Shown: positions 18,832 to 26,745 of the stretch, piece after piece
How positions within the stretch are numbered: the first letter of the stretch is position 1
Layout of the letters: the number at the start of each line of letters is the position of its first letter
Source of the DNA: Sphingobacteriaceae bacterium
Lineage (GTDB): Bacteria; Bacteroidota; Bacteroidia; Sphingobacteriales; Sphingobacteriaceae
Length of the DNA: 64,000 nucleotides
Reading direction: 5' to 3'
Assembly (NCBI GenBank): GCA_947463785.1
Contig: CANHRG010000001.1
Span: 1 to 64,000, forward strand
Program-made: the position numbers and the translations under genes
The notes under the pieces: generated by a model
What the model saw: only the letters and a program-made list of their open reading frames with translations
The model's database searches: none
Told to the model about the DNA's origin: nothing

Positions 18832-18857
18832 AGCTCCGCTAAACGGGGCTTTTTTTA
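18832..18857 (+). terminator. Intrinsic terminator of aspS
   Basis: AGCTCCG-CTAAA-CGGGGCT (one G-T pair) is followed by seven T, 28 nt after the aspS stop. Confidence 0.88.
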
Positions 18858-18896
18858 TGCAGATTTTTTACATTTAACTTCTAATCAAACCAAAAC

Positions 18897-20204
18897 ATGA
18901 AAAGAAATTTAATACTCATTTTACTTGGTGTTTCTTTTTCAGCTTTTGCTCAAAATGATGCATTGAAAGCCAAAGCCAGCCAATCTGCCGATCAGATTGA
19001 AGATAAAGTAATAGCCTGGCGTCGCGATTTTCACGAGCATCCCGAATTGGGCAATAATGAAATTCGAACCAGCGAAATTGTCGCCAAACACCTCAAATCA
19101 TTAGGTTTAGAGGTAAAAACAGGAATTGCTAAAACTGGCGTAGTAGGTGTTTTAAAAGGTGGAAAACCCGGACCTGTAGTTGCCTTAAGGGCTGATATGG
19201 ACGGACTGCCAGTTACAGAAAGAGTTCCCTTACCTTTTGCTTCTAAAGCGAAATCAACCTACAACGGACAGCCGGTGGGCGTGATGCATGCCTGTGGACA
19301 CGATTCACATACGGCAATATTAATGGGCGTTGCTGAAGTACTTTCTGGAATGAAAAAAGACTTGAAAGGAACTGTAAAATTTATCTTCCAACCGGCCGAG
19401 GAAGGCCCTCCATTTGGTGAAGTTGGTGGTGCCGAGCAGATGGTGAAAGAAGGTGTTTTAGAAAATCCTAAAGTAGATGTCATTTTCGGTTTACACATTA
19501 ATGCACAAACTGAGGTGGGTAAATTGACTTACCGCCCTGGAGGTACCATGGCCGCCGTAAACGACATGCAAATTGTGGTTAAAGGTAAACAAGCACACGG
19601 TGCAGCACCTTGGGATTCGGTAGATCCAATTGTAACCTTGGCACAAATCATCAATAACCTGCAGACCGTAGTTAGCAGGAATTTAGATGTTACCCACAAT
19701 GCCGGCGTAGTAACCGTTGGTTTGATCAAAGGTGGTAACCGATCAAACATTATTCCTGAGCAGGCCGAACTGCTAGGAACAATACGTGCCTTAAGCAAAG
19801 AAGACGAAAAATTAATCATTGATCGGGTAAGAACCATTGCGACTAAAACTGCAGAAAGTAACGGTGCCATTGCCGAGGTTAAAATTCCATTCAGTCACCA
19901 TTATCCGGTTACTTATAATGACCCAGCGCTAACCAATAAAATGTTACCGAGCTTGCAGAAAACTGCCGGTACAGGAAATGTGGTTTTAGAAGCTGCCACT
20001 ACAGGCGCAGAAGATTTTTCATTTTTCCAGGAAAAAGTTCCGGGTTTGTATTTCTTTTTAGGAGGTATGCCCAAAGGACAAGATCCTCGTAAAACGGCTT
20101 CACACCATACTCCAGATTTCTTTATTGACGAAAGCGGATTTAAGTTAGGAGTTAAAGCTTTAACCAACCTAACCTTAGATTACATGGATCAAGGAAAAAA
20201 ATAA
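18897..20204 (+). CDS. M20 family amidohydrolase (metallopeptidase), secreted
   Basis: A 435-residue M20D-type hydrolase related to IAA-amino acid and N-acyl amino acid hydrolases. It has a signal peptide (ending FAQN), the zinc motifs RADMDGLPV, MHACGHDSH and QPAEEG, and the late TTGAEDFSFF. A dimerisation domain occupies about residues 210-330. The Cys/His metal ligands are present, so it should be active. Substrate is unknown; removal of N-acyl groups from amino acids is likely. It is flanked by terminators and probably monocistronic. Confidence 0.9.
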   Translation: MKRNLILILLGVSFSAFAQNDALKAKASQSADQIEDKVIAWRRDFHEHPELGNNEIRTSEIVAKHLKSLGLEVKTGIAKTGVVGVLKGGKPGPVVALRADMDGLPVTERVPLPFASKAKSTYNGQPVGVMHACGHDSHTAILMGVAEVLSGMKKDLKGTVKFIFQPAEEGPPFGEVGGAEQMVKEGVLENPKVDVIFGLHINAQTEVGKLTYRPGGTMAAVNDMQIVVKGKQAHGAAPWDSVDPIVTLAQIINNLQTVVSRNLDVTHNAGVVTVGLIKGGNRSNIIPEQAELLGTIRALSKEDEKLIIDRVRTIATKTAESNGAIAEVKIPFSHHYPVTYNDPALTNKMLPSLQKTAGTGNVVLEAATTGAEDFSFFQEKVPGLYFFLGGMPKGQDPRKTASHHTPDFFIDESGFKLGVKALTNLTLDYMDQGKK

Positions 20205-20220
20205 GTGAAACGAATTAACC

Positions 20221-20256
20221 AAAAAAAAGCCTTTCGGAATCCGAGAGGCTTTTTTA
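20221..20256. terminator. Bidirectional intrinsic terminator
   Basis: Eight A precede AAGCCTTTCGG-AAT-CCGAGAGGCTT, followed by T residues. It separates the convergent amidohydrolase (plus) and ssb (minus). Confidence 0.9.
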
Positions 20257-20682
20257 TTAAAACGGCAAGTCGTCGTCCGGAGCCGATTCGCCAAAATCAA
20301 CAGGCTGGTCTTCGGGTTTGGCTATGCCTAAATTCCCGTTTCCTTCAAAATCACTTTTGCGACCCAGCATGGTGAAATTCTCGGCAACTACCTCGGTAGT
20401 ATATTTCTTATTTCCTTCTTTATCCTCAAACGACCGGGTTCTAAGTTTACCCTCAATGTAAACCAATTTGCCTTTTTGCAAATATTTAGAGGCAATGTCT
20501 GCCAAACCACGCCACATTACAACATTATGCCATTCGGTTTGTTCCACTTTCTTGCCATCTTTGGTATAGGTTTCAGAAGTAGCTAAGGGGAAACTGGCCA
20601 CGCTTACTCCACCATCCAAGTGTCTAACCTCCGGGTCCTTGCCCAGATGACCTACTAATATTACTTTATTTATTCCTGACAT
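20257..20682 (-). CDS. ssb: Single-stranded DNA-binding protein
   Basis: A 141-residue SSB with an N-terminal OB fold (MSGINKVILVGHLGKDPEVR, FPLATSE, WHNVVMW, GKLVYIEGKLRTR) and the acidic C-terminal tail DDDLPF that recruits partner proteins. It coats single-stranded DNA during replication and repair. It is encoded 16 nt downstream of mutY and is probably co-transcribed with it. Confidence 0.96.
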   Translation of the reverse strand: MSGINKVILVGHLGKDPEVRHLDGGVSVASFPLATSETYTKDGKKVEQTEWHNVVMWRGLADIASKYLQKGKLVYIEGKLRTRSFEDKEGNKKYTTEVVAENFTMLGRKSDFEGNGNLGIAKPEDQPVDFGESAPDDDLPF

Positions 20683-20698
20683 GTATTTATTAATTAAC

Positions 20699-21757
20699 TT
20701 AATTTCTATTCAATTTAAAAAAGTTTATCAAAAATTCAAAAATTAATTTCGGCTGAGCCAAATTTTTTAAATCCTCAGCTTGCACCCAAATCCAATCCTG
20801 ATCTAAAGCAGGCTTAACAGCTGATTCAATAACAATAAACTGTGCCCATAAACGCTGGTGACTCAACAAATGTTTTACCGGGCCTTGCATATTTTTGACA
20901 GTAACAGTACTTCCGAAATGTTTCACAAACCCAGAATCTTGAACGAGTTCTCCCGGACCAAGCAAAGCTGAAGTCTCAAACAAAGGGAAATCGTATAAGT
21001 TTTGCCAAATATCATTAGGTCCACGTTTCTTCATCAACAAGCCGGAATCAGTATACAGTACCACATAGTTAAAGAAACGCTCACGAACTTTCAGAGTTTT
21101 CAGTTTAACCGGAAGTTCTGCAATTCGATTTGTTTGGTAAGCCACACAAGCTGTTTGTAAAGGGCAGGTTTCGCAGAGCGGATTTTTGGGTTTGCAATGC
21201 AATGCGCCAAACTCCATTACTGCCTGATTGTACAATCCAGCATGTTCAGGAATTAAGAGTTGATTTGCTAAATCGCTAAACAGTTTTTTTCCTGCAGTTG
21301 AATTAATCGGGGTATCGAAACCAAAAAATCGCGATAGCAAACGAAAAACATTGCCATCAAGTACAGCTTTGGCTTCGTTTTGGCTGAAAGAGGAAATAGC
21401 CGCTGCGGTATACTCGCCAATACCTTTTAATTGAATCAATTCGGCATACGATTTTGGGAACCGTCCTTGGTGCTTATCCATCACCAGCTTTGCTGTATGG
21501 TGCATATTTCTGGCTCGGGAATAATAACCTAAGCCTTGCCAGTCTTTTAAAATCTCTCCTTCATCCGCGGCAGCGAAATCAGCAACAGTTGGATAATGTT
21601 CGCTAAAGCGGTAATAATACGGCAACCCTTGATCCACACGGGTTTGTTGCAAAATAATTTCAGAAAGCCATATCAGATAGGGATCATTGGTTTCCCGCCA
21701 GGGTAATGACCGCTTATGTTGATGATACCACGCAATAATTTCTTGTCCGAACTCCAT
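20699..21757 (-). CDS. mutY: A/G-specific adenine glycosylase
   Basis: MutY removes adenine mispaired with 8-oxoguanine. The 352-residue protein has the catalytic Glu in SEIILQQTRV, the helix-hairpin-helix LKGIGEYTAAAI followed by the catalytic Asp in VLDGNV, and the 4Fe-4S motif C-x6-C-x2-C-x5-C. The C-terminal NUDIX-like 8-oxoG recognition domain occupies about residues 225-345. It is first in an operon with ssb, from the promoter box at 21787-21794. Confidence 0.96.
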   Translation of the reverse strand: MEFGQEIIAWYHQHKRSLPWRETNDPYLIWLSEIILQQTRVDQGLPYYYRFSEHYPTVADFAAADEGEILKDWQGLGYYSRARNMHHTAKLVMDKHQGRFPKSYAELIQLKGIGEYTAAAISSFSQNEAKAVLDGNVFRLLSRFFGFDTPINSTAGKKLFSDLANQLLIPEHAGLYNQAVMEFGALHCKPKNPLCETCPLQTACVAYQTNRIAELPVKLKTLKVRERFFNYVVLYTDSGLLMKKRGPNDIWQNLYDFPLFETSALLGPGELVQDSGFVKHFGSTVTVKNMQGPVKHLLSHQRLWAQFIVIESAVKPALDQDWIWVQAEDLKNLAQPKLIFEFLINFFKLNRN

Positions 21758-21786
21758 TTGTTGCTAAAAACCGGGTGAAAGGTCTG

Positions 21787-21794
21787 CAAAAATA
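21787..21794 (-). promoter_or_regulatory. Promoter box of mutY-ssb
   Basis: TATTTTTG on the minus strand matches TAnnTTTG, 29 nt before the mutY ATG. Confidence 0.6.
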
Positions 21795-21867
21795 GCTTAG
21801 TATTTGTTTTCTAGTAAGTTGCTTTAAAATATTCCGGGATTTATTTCCCAAATTCATTTTAAAAAGA

Positions 21868-21875
21868 TACTTTTG
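21868..21875 (+). promoter_or_regulatory. Promoter box of the HU gene
   Basis: TACTTTTG matches TAnnTTTG, 60 nt before the HU ATG; the AT-rich leader between them has no clear structure. Confidence 0.6.
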
Positions 21876-21935
21876 CAACCCCAAAACAACAAAGTTTTTT
21901 GATTGAATTGATTTAAAAACTATTTATAAATATTT

Positions 21936-22229
21936 ATGACTAAGGCAGAAATTATTGCAGAAATCTCCAGCAAGACTGGAATCGAAAAAGGTGATGTACA
22001 AGAAGCTGTTGAAGCGTTCTTCAAAGTGGTAAAAACCTCTATGGTGAATGGTGAAAATGTTTACGTAAGGGGTTTCGGAAGTTTTGTAGTAAAAAAACGT
22101 GCTAAAAAAACTGCCAGAAATATTTCAAAAAATACAGCTATCATTATTCCAGAGCATTTCGTACCTAGCTTTAAGCCAGCCAAAGTGTTTGTAGAAAAAG
22201 TGAAAAGCGGCAATAAATCTAAAGCCTAA
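21936..22229 (+). CDS. HU/IHF family DNA-binding protein
   Basis: A 97-residue nucleoid protein that bends DNA. The HU fold is clear: TKAEIIAEISSKTG at the N-terminus, VYVRGFGSFVVKKRAKKTARN in the middle and the arm reading SKNTAIIIPEHFVPSFKPAK. The arm has IPEHFVPSF where E. coli HU/IHF have a proline-containing IPAR/IPxxxxPxF form, normal for Bacteroidota. The TPR gene starts 3 nt after the stop, so they share a transcript. Confidence 0.95.
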   Translation: MTKAEIIAEISSKTGIEKGDVQEAVEAFFKVVKTSMVNGENVYVRGFGSFVVKKRAKKTARNISKNTAIIIPEHFVPSFKPAKVFVEKVKSGNKSKA

Positions 22230-22232
22230 TTG

Positions 22233-23066
22233 ATGCTAAATGCCAAACAAGTAAGTGTAATCGGATTAGTAATTTTACTGATTGGAGCTTTGTTTGCATT
22301 AGATATTAAAGGATTAGTAAAAGAAGAGGGTAAAGAAGAAACTCCCGCAAAGGAAGTTGCACAAGTTAGCCTCGAGAGTGTATCGGAAACTGCTAAAATG
22401 AGCTTGAATGCGAATTTAGCAGCCGAAATTGAAAGTTTGGAAAATGCGTTTAAAAACGCTGGAGAGTCGGAGGAGCAGATTACAATCTCTGAACAGCTTG
22501 CCCAAAAATGGGATGATGTGAATCAACCCGCACCGGCAGCTTTTTATAGTGAAATCATCGCTAAAGCTAAACCCGATTATGCCAATTGGCTTAAAACCGG
22601 TGATCGTTTTACCGCAGCTTATCAGTCAACACAAGATACCATTGTGCAGGCAGGATTAGTTCAAAAAGCGATTTCAGCCTACCAGGAAGCAACTAAACTG
22701 AATCCTGAAGGATTGGATGCCAAAACAGGCTTAGGTATTGCTTATGTTAGCGGAACTCCAAACCCGATGCAGGGAATCCAATTGCTGCTTGAAGTAGTAA
22801 AAGTGGATCCTAAAAATATAAAGGCGAATACGAACCTGGGCTTGTTCTCCATGCGTTCGGGCCAATTTGACAAAGCGGTAGAACGCTTTAAAACTGTAAT
22901 TGAACAACAACCCGATCCGGAAGCCTGGTTTTACCTGGCCTCTAGCTACGAAAATCTGGGGCAAAACGAAGAAGCCATTTTGGCTTATCAAAAAGCTAAG
23001 GAATTAGCTGCCGACCCGGGATTGACTAAGTTTGTGGATCAAAAAATACAAGCATTAAAGAAATAA
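22233..23066 (+). CDS. Membrane-anchored tetratricopeptide repeat protein
   Basis: A 277-residue protein with an N-terminal transmembrane segment (about 7-24, VSVIGLVILLIGALFAL) and TPR units in the C-terminal half, such as AWFYLASSYENLGQNEEAILAYQKAKELA. The TPR part should face the periplasm. The track begins at a TTG; I use the ATG three bases later. The gene order HU - TPR - tiny basic protein - rng suggests a conserved housekeeping cluster, but the partner of the TPR protein is unknown. Confidence 0.88.
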   Translation: MLNAKQVSVIGLVILLIGALFALDIKGLVKEEGKEETPAKEVAQVSLESVSETAKMSLNANLAAEIESLENAFKNAGESEEQITISEQLAQKWDDVNQPAPAAFYSEIIAKAKPDYANWLKTGDRFTAAYQSTQDTIVQAGLVQKAISAYQEATKLNPEGLDAKTGLGIAYVSGTPNPMQGIQLLLEVVKVDPKNIKANTNLGLFSMRSGQFDKAVERFKTVIEQQPDPEAWFYLASSYENLGQNEEAILAYQKAKELAADPGLTKFVDQKIQALKK

Positions 23067-23096
23067 CAGAATACTAAAACATTAAAATTTAAAGCT

Positions 23097-23186
23097 ATGC
23101 CAAGCGGAAAGAAAAGAAAAAGACATAAAATGGCTACCCACAAACGCAAAAAGCGTTTGAGAAAAAACAGACATAAGAAAAAATAA
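23097..23186 (+). CDS. Tiny basic AURKAIP1/COX24-domain protein (ribosomal-type)
   Basis: A 29-residue ORF too short for the track: MPSGKKRKRHKMATHKRKKR at the N-terminus, ending in HKKK. More than half the residues are Lys, Arg or His. It matches the short COX24/AURKAIP1 (mS38-like) proteins annotated throughout Bacteroidota and is likely a ribosome component. It is encoded 30 nt after the TPR gene and before rng, with an AT-rich upstream region. The reading frame ends in TAA. The exact ribosomal location is not derivable here. Confidence 0.85.
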   Translation: MPSGKKRKRHKMATHKRKKRLRKNRHKKK

Positions 23187-23211
23187 GCACGTTTCTGTGC
23201 TACTTTAAATG

Positions 23212-23250
23212 AATTAACCTCCCGTATTGAACATGCGACGGAGGTTAATT
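23212..23250 (+). terminator. Inverted repeat between the tiny basic gene and rng (possible terminator/attenuator)
   Basis: AATTAACCTCC and GGAGGTTAATT form an 11-bp perfect stem around a 17-nt loop. The following sequence (TGTTGCTGTTTTA) is only moderately T-rich, so termination would be partial. It could set the ratio between the upstream genes and rng, or be an RNase processing site. Confidence 0.55.
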
Positions 23251-23323
23251 TGTTGCTGTTTTATCAATCAACCCTCATATTAATTTGGTTGGATACAAGC
23301 ATCCAATTCCTAAAGAGTAGCCA

Positions 23324-24874
23324 TTGGTTAAAGAACTAATTATCAATTCTGGGCCAAATGGGTCCACAATTGCTTTATTACAAGACAAGCAACTCGTAGA
23401 ACTCAACAAAGAGCAAGTCAACAACAACTATGCTGTTGGCGATATCTATTTAGGCAAGATCAAAAAGATCATGCCCGGATTAAATGCTGCTTTTGTTGAT
23501 GTTGGATACGAGAAAGATGCTTTTTTACATTACCTCGATTTAGGTCCGCAGATAAAATCGTTGATGAAACTGACCAAGATGATCAAATCTGGCGGTCATC
23601 AGGGCAAACTGCTTGACAATTTTAAACTCGAAGCAGAAATAGAAAAAAGCGGTAAGATATCCGATATCGTGAGCCGTAACATGCTCTTGCCGGTACAAAT
23701 TGCCAAAGAGCCTATTTCTACCAAGGGGCCGCGTTTAAGTGCCGACCTGTCTATTGCCGGACGCTTTGTGGTATTGGTTCCCTTTTCAGATGCCACCTCG
23801 ATCTCTAAAAAGATCAAGAGCAATGCCGAAAGAACCCGACTTCGCAAAATTGTAGAGAGTATTAAGCCGAAAAATTTCGGAGTGATTATTCGTACCGTAT
23901 CTGAAGGTAAAGGTGTAGAAGAATTACAGAAAGATTTACTCGACCTGATTGCGAAATGGGAACGTTTTTCGAAACGCTTGAAAGACACCCAGCCATCAGA
24001 GAAAGTACTTGGTGAAATGGGCAGAACTTCTACCATTTTACGTGATATCTTAAATCCTGAATTCGCCAATATCCAAATAGACGACCCCGCTTTGTACGAA
24101 GAGGTTCGCACTTACGTGCAATCTATTTCTCCAGAGATGGAGAAAATTGTAAAGCTGTACAAGCACAAAGAACCTATTTTCGAGCATTTTGGAGTAGATA
24201 AACAAATTAAAGGTGCATTTGGTAAAACCGTTAATCTACCGGGAGGTGCTTACTTGGTTATTGAACATACCGAAGCCCTGCACGTGATAGATGTAAACAG
24301 TGGTAACCGCACAGCCAGCAAAGAAAATCAGGACGAAAACGCGCTGATGGTGAACAAAGAAGCTGCACGCGAAATTGCCCGCCAATTGCGTTTACGCGAT
24401 ATGGGTGGTATTGTAGTGGTCGATTTCATTGACATGCACAAACCCAGCAGCCGCAAAGAGCTGTTCGATTATCTGCGTGAGCAAATGAACCTGGATCGTG
24501 CCAAACACACCATTTTGCCACCAAGTAAATTCGGATTGGTGCAAATTACCCGTCAGCGAGTTCGTCCGGAAATGAATATCATTACCAACGAAAAATGTCC
24601 AACCTGCGACGGTACCGGAGAAATTAAAGCAAGCATTGTGCTTTTGGATGATATTGCTGCCAATTTGCAATACATCATTCGCGAACAAAACGAAAAAAGC
24701 ATTACCCTCTGCGTACATCCGTACATTGAGGCTTATATCAAAAAAGGTGTTTTCTCTTTGCAGTGGAAATGGTTCCTGAACTATGGACGCTGGATCAGCG
24801 TAAAGGCTGTATCTTCATACCACCTTACCGAATTCCATTTCCTGAACAACAAGGAAGAGGAGATTAAATTGTAA
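23324..24874 (+). CDS. rng: Ribonuclease G (Rne/Rng family)
   Basis: This endoribonuclease processes rRNA and mRNA. The 516-residue protein has an S1-like domain (VGDIYLGKIKKIMPGLNAAFVDVG, about 37-60), catalytic acidic motifs HVIDVNSG and VVDFIDMH and the zinc-link CPTCDGTG near 427. It lacks the long C-terminal scaffold of RNase E, as expected for RNase G. The start codon is TTG; no ATG lies near enough to replace it. It precedes radA. Confidence 0.95.
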   Translation: MVKELIINSGPNGSTIALLQDKQLVELNKEQVNNNYAVGDIYLGKIKKIMPGLNAAFVDVGYEKDAFLHYLDLGPQIKSLMKLTKMIKSGGHQGKLLDNFKLEAEIEKSGKISDIVSRNMLLPVQIAKEPISTKGPRLSADLSIAGRFVVLVPFSDATSISKKIKSNAERTRLRKIVESIKPKNFGVIIRTVSEGKGVEELQKDLLDLIAKWERFSKRLKDTQPSEKVLGEMGRTSTILRDILNPEFANIQIDDPALYEEVRTYVQSISPEMEKIVKLYKHKEPIFEHFGVDKQIKGAFGKTVNLPGGAYLVIEHTEALHVIDVNSGNRTASKENQDENALMVNKEAAREIARQLRLRDMGGIVVVDFIDMHKPSSRKELFDYLREQMNLDRAKHTILPPSKFGLVQITRQRVRPEMNIITNEKCPTCDGTGEIKASIVLLDDIAANLQYIIREQNEKSITLCVHPYIEAYIKKGVFSLQWKWFLNYGRWISVKAVSSYHLTEFHFLNNKEEEIKL

Positions 24875-24893
24875 ATATTTATTGCGGGTTTTA

Positions 24894-24954
24894 TATTACG
24901 GGTTACGAGTTATAAATTAGTTTATTCAATTCGTAACCCGTAACTCGTAATATT
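24894..24954. repeat. Degenerate inverted repeat of the TCGTAACCCGTAA type
   Basis: TTACGGGTTACGA (24896-24908) and TCGTAACCCGTAA (24931-24943) are perfectly complementary; further copies of the words TAACTCGTAA and TAACCCGTAA follow to about 24970. This kind of low-complexity GTTACGAG-word repeat occurs dispersed between genes in Bacteroidota genomes (general recollection). Here it fills the rng-radA gap and may work as a terminator-like hairpin or be neutral. Confidence 0.6.
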
Positions 24955-24980
24955 CAATAGCTAACCCGTAATAACAAGCC

Positions 24981-26357
24981 GTGGCTAAAAGTAAATCAGC
25001 ATATTTCTGTCAAAGTTGTGGCCACGAATCGGCCAAATGGTTGGGTAAATGCCCTGCATGCAACCAGTGGAATACTTTTGTAGAAGAAGTGATTGAAAAA
25101 ACGCCTGCGGCCGTTCCAGACTGGAAAACAAGCAATTCGGGTAAAAGATCCAACAAACCATCGGCCATTCACGAAATTACTTACCAAGAAGAAAACCGAT
25201 TTGTTACGCCTGATAAAGAACTGAACCGTGTTTTAGGAGGTGGTATTGTACCCGGATCATTGGTATTAATTGGCGGAGAACCCGGCATAGGAAAATCAAC
25301 CCTCATGCTGCAATTGGCTTTGTTAATGCCGGGCATGAAGGTCTTATACATTTCGGGCGAAGAAAGCGAACAGCAAGTGAAAATGCGTGCCGAACGTTTA
25401 CTCAAATCCAGCAAAGCCGATTGCTATATCCTTACTGAGACATCAACCCAAAATATTTTTAAGCAGATAGAACAGCTCGAACCACAATTGGTAGTGGTGG
25501 ATTCTATCCAAACCCTACATTCAGCTCATATCGACTCTACCCCAGGTAGTGTATCGCAGGTTCGTGAGTGTACCGCCGAATTGTTACGTTTTGCCAAAGA
25601 AACCGGCACACCGGTATTCCTGATTGGCCACATTACCAAAGACGGCACCATTGCCGGACCAAAGATTTTGGAGCACATGGTAGATACCGTGCTGCAGTTT
25701 GAAGGCGACCGCCACCATGTTTACCGCATTTTACGTTCGGTGAAAAACCGTTTTGGCTCGGCATCAGAATTGGGTATTTACGAAATGCAGGGCAGCGGCT
25801 TACGCGAAGTGTCCAATCCTTCAGAAATTTTACTTTCGCAACGGGATGAACCCCTGAGCGGTATCACCATATCGGCCATGCTTGAAGGGATGCGCCCCAT
25901 GCTGATTGAAACGCAAGCATTGGTAAGCCATTCAGCTTACGGCACCCCTCAGCGTTCGGCTACGGGCTTCGATACCCGCCGTATGAATATGTTGTTGGCA
26001 GTATTGGAAAAACGTTGTGGCTTTCGCCTCAGCACCAAAGATGTTTTCCTGAACATTGCCGGCGGTTTACGCGTAGAAGATCCGGCTATTGATTTGGCGG
26101 TAGTGGTAGCTATCATCAGTTCGCACGAAGATATGGCGGTGCCCACCAAAATTTGTTTTGCTGCTGAAGTCGGATTATCAGGAGAAATAAGAGCGGTAAA
26201 CCGCATTGAACAACGCATCGCGGAAGCCGAAAAACTGGGCTTCGAGCAAATCTATATTTCTAAATACAACAAAAAGGGCTTAGACCTAAAACGCTATCAA
26301 ATAGAAATCAAAACTGTGGCCAAAGTGGAAGAAGTATTCTCTTCACTATTTGGGTAA
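24981..26357 (+). CDS. radA: DNA repair protein RadA
   Basis: RadA is a RecA-like helicase helping branch migration in recombination. The 458-residue protein has the N-terminal zinc finger CQSCGHESAKWLGKCPAC, Walker A GGEPGIGKST, the RadA-specific KNRFGSASE motif and the C-terminal Lon-protease-like domain (about 285-458). The start codon is GTG. The upstream gap carries the repeat element, and transcription probably continues from rng. Confidence 0.96.
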   Translation: MAKSKSAYFCQSCGHESAKWLGKCPACNQWNTFVEEVIEKTPAAVPDWKTSNSGKRSNKPSAIHEITYQEENRFVTPDKELNRVLGGGIVPGSLVLIGGEPGIGKSTLMLQLALLMPGMKVLYISGEESEQQVKMRAERLLKSSKADCYILTETSTQNIFKQIEQLEPQLVVVDSIQTLHSAHIDSTPGSVSQVRECTAELLRFAKETGTPVFLIGHITKDGTIAGPKILEHMVDTVLQFEGDRHHVYRILRSVKNRFGSASELGIYEMQGSGLREVSNPSEILLSQRDEPLSGITISAMLEGMRPMLIETQALVSHSAYGTPQRSATGFDTRRMNMLLAVLEKRCGFRLSTKDVFLNIAGGLRVEDPAIDLAVVVAIISSHEDMAVPTKICFAAEVGLSGEIRAVNRIEQRIAEAEKLGFEQIYISKYNKKGLDLKRYQIEIKTVAKVEEVFSSLFG

Positions 26358-26364
26358 TACTCTG

Positions 26365-26733
26365 TTAATTGTTTTCTTTATACCCCATACTTAGGTTGGT
26401 TTCACCGCGTAATTTGATCGATATTACCGCTACTTTTTTACCTAAATTTTTAAAGCTCACTCGGTTATTATTAGCCACTCGGTATTCCTGTTGATCTCCT
26501 TTATTAAGCACCCCTAAAGAGGTAATCACTTCGGATTGATATTTTTGGATATATACTTCAACCGGGCTAGTGGCGGTATTTTTGATAACTGCTGTATAAC
26601 CTCCGTGCTCACCCTCCCCCAAAACAAATGATTTTCCGGGTTCTATACTAGTTTGGGAAGTTAGTACGCCAAAAATGCTACACGATTGAAAAAAAACAAA
26701 GCTAAATAGCGTAAATACGCGTAATCTCTTCAT
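26365..26733 (-). CDS. Small putative lipoprotein of unknown function
   Basis: A 122-residue protein with a lipobox (FFQSC, Cys about 18) so it is probably lipid-anchored. The mature part is beta-rich (YTAVIKNTATSPVEVYIQK) and I recognise no family. It starts 12 nt after carB and is likely co-transcribed. It ends 7 nt from convergent radA. Confidence 0.7.
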   Translation of the reverse strand: MKRLRVFTLFSFVFFQSCSIFGVLTSQTSIEPGKSFVLGEGEHGGYTAVIKNTATSPVEVYIQKYQSEVITSLGVLNKGDQQEYRVANNNRVSFKNLGKKVAVISIKLRGETNLSMGYKENN

Positions 26734-26745
26734 TGTGTGGCTTGA

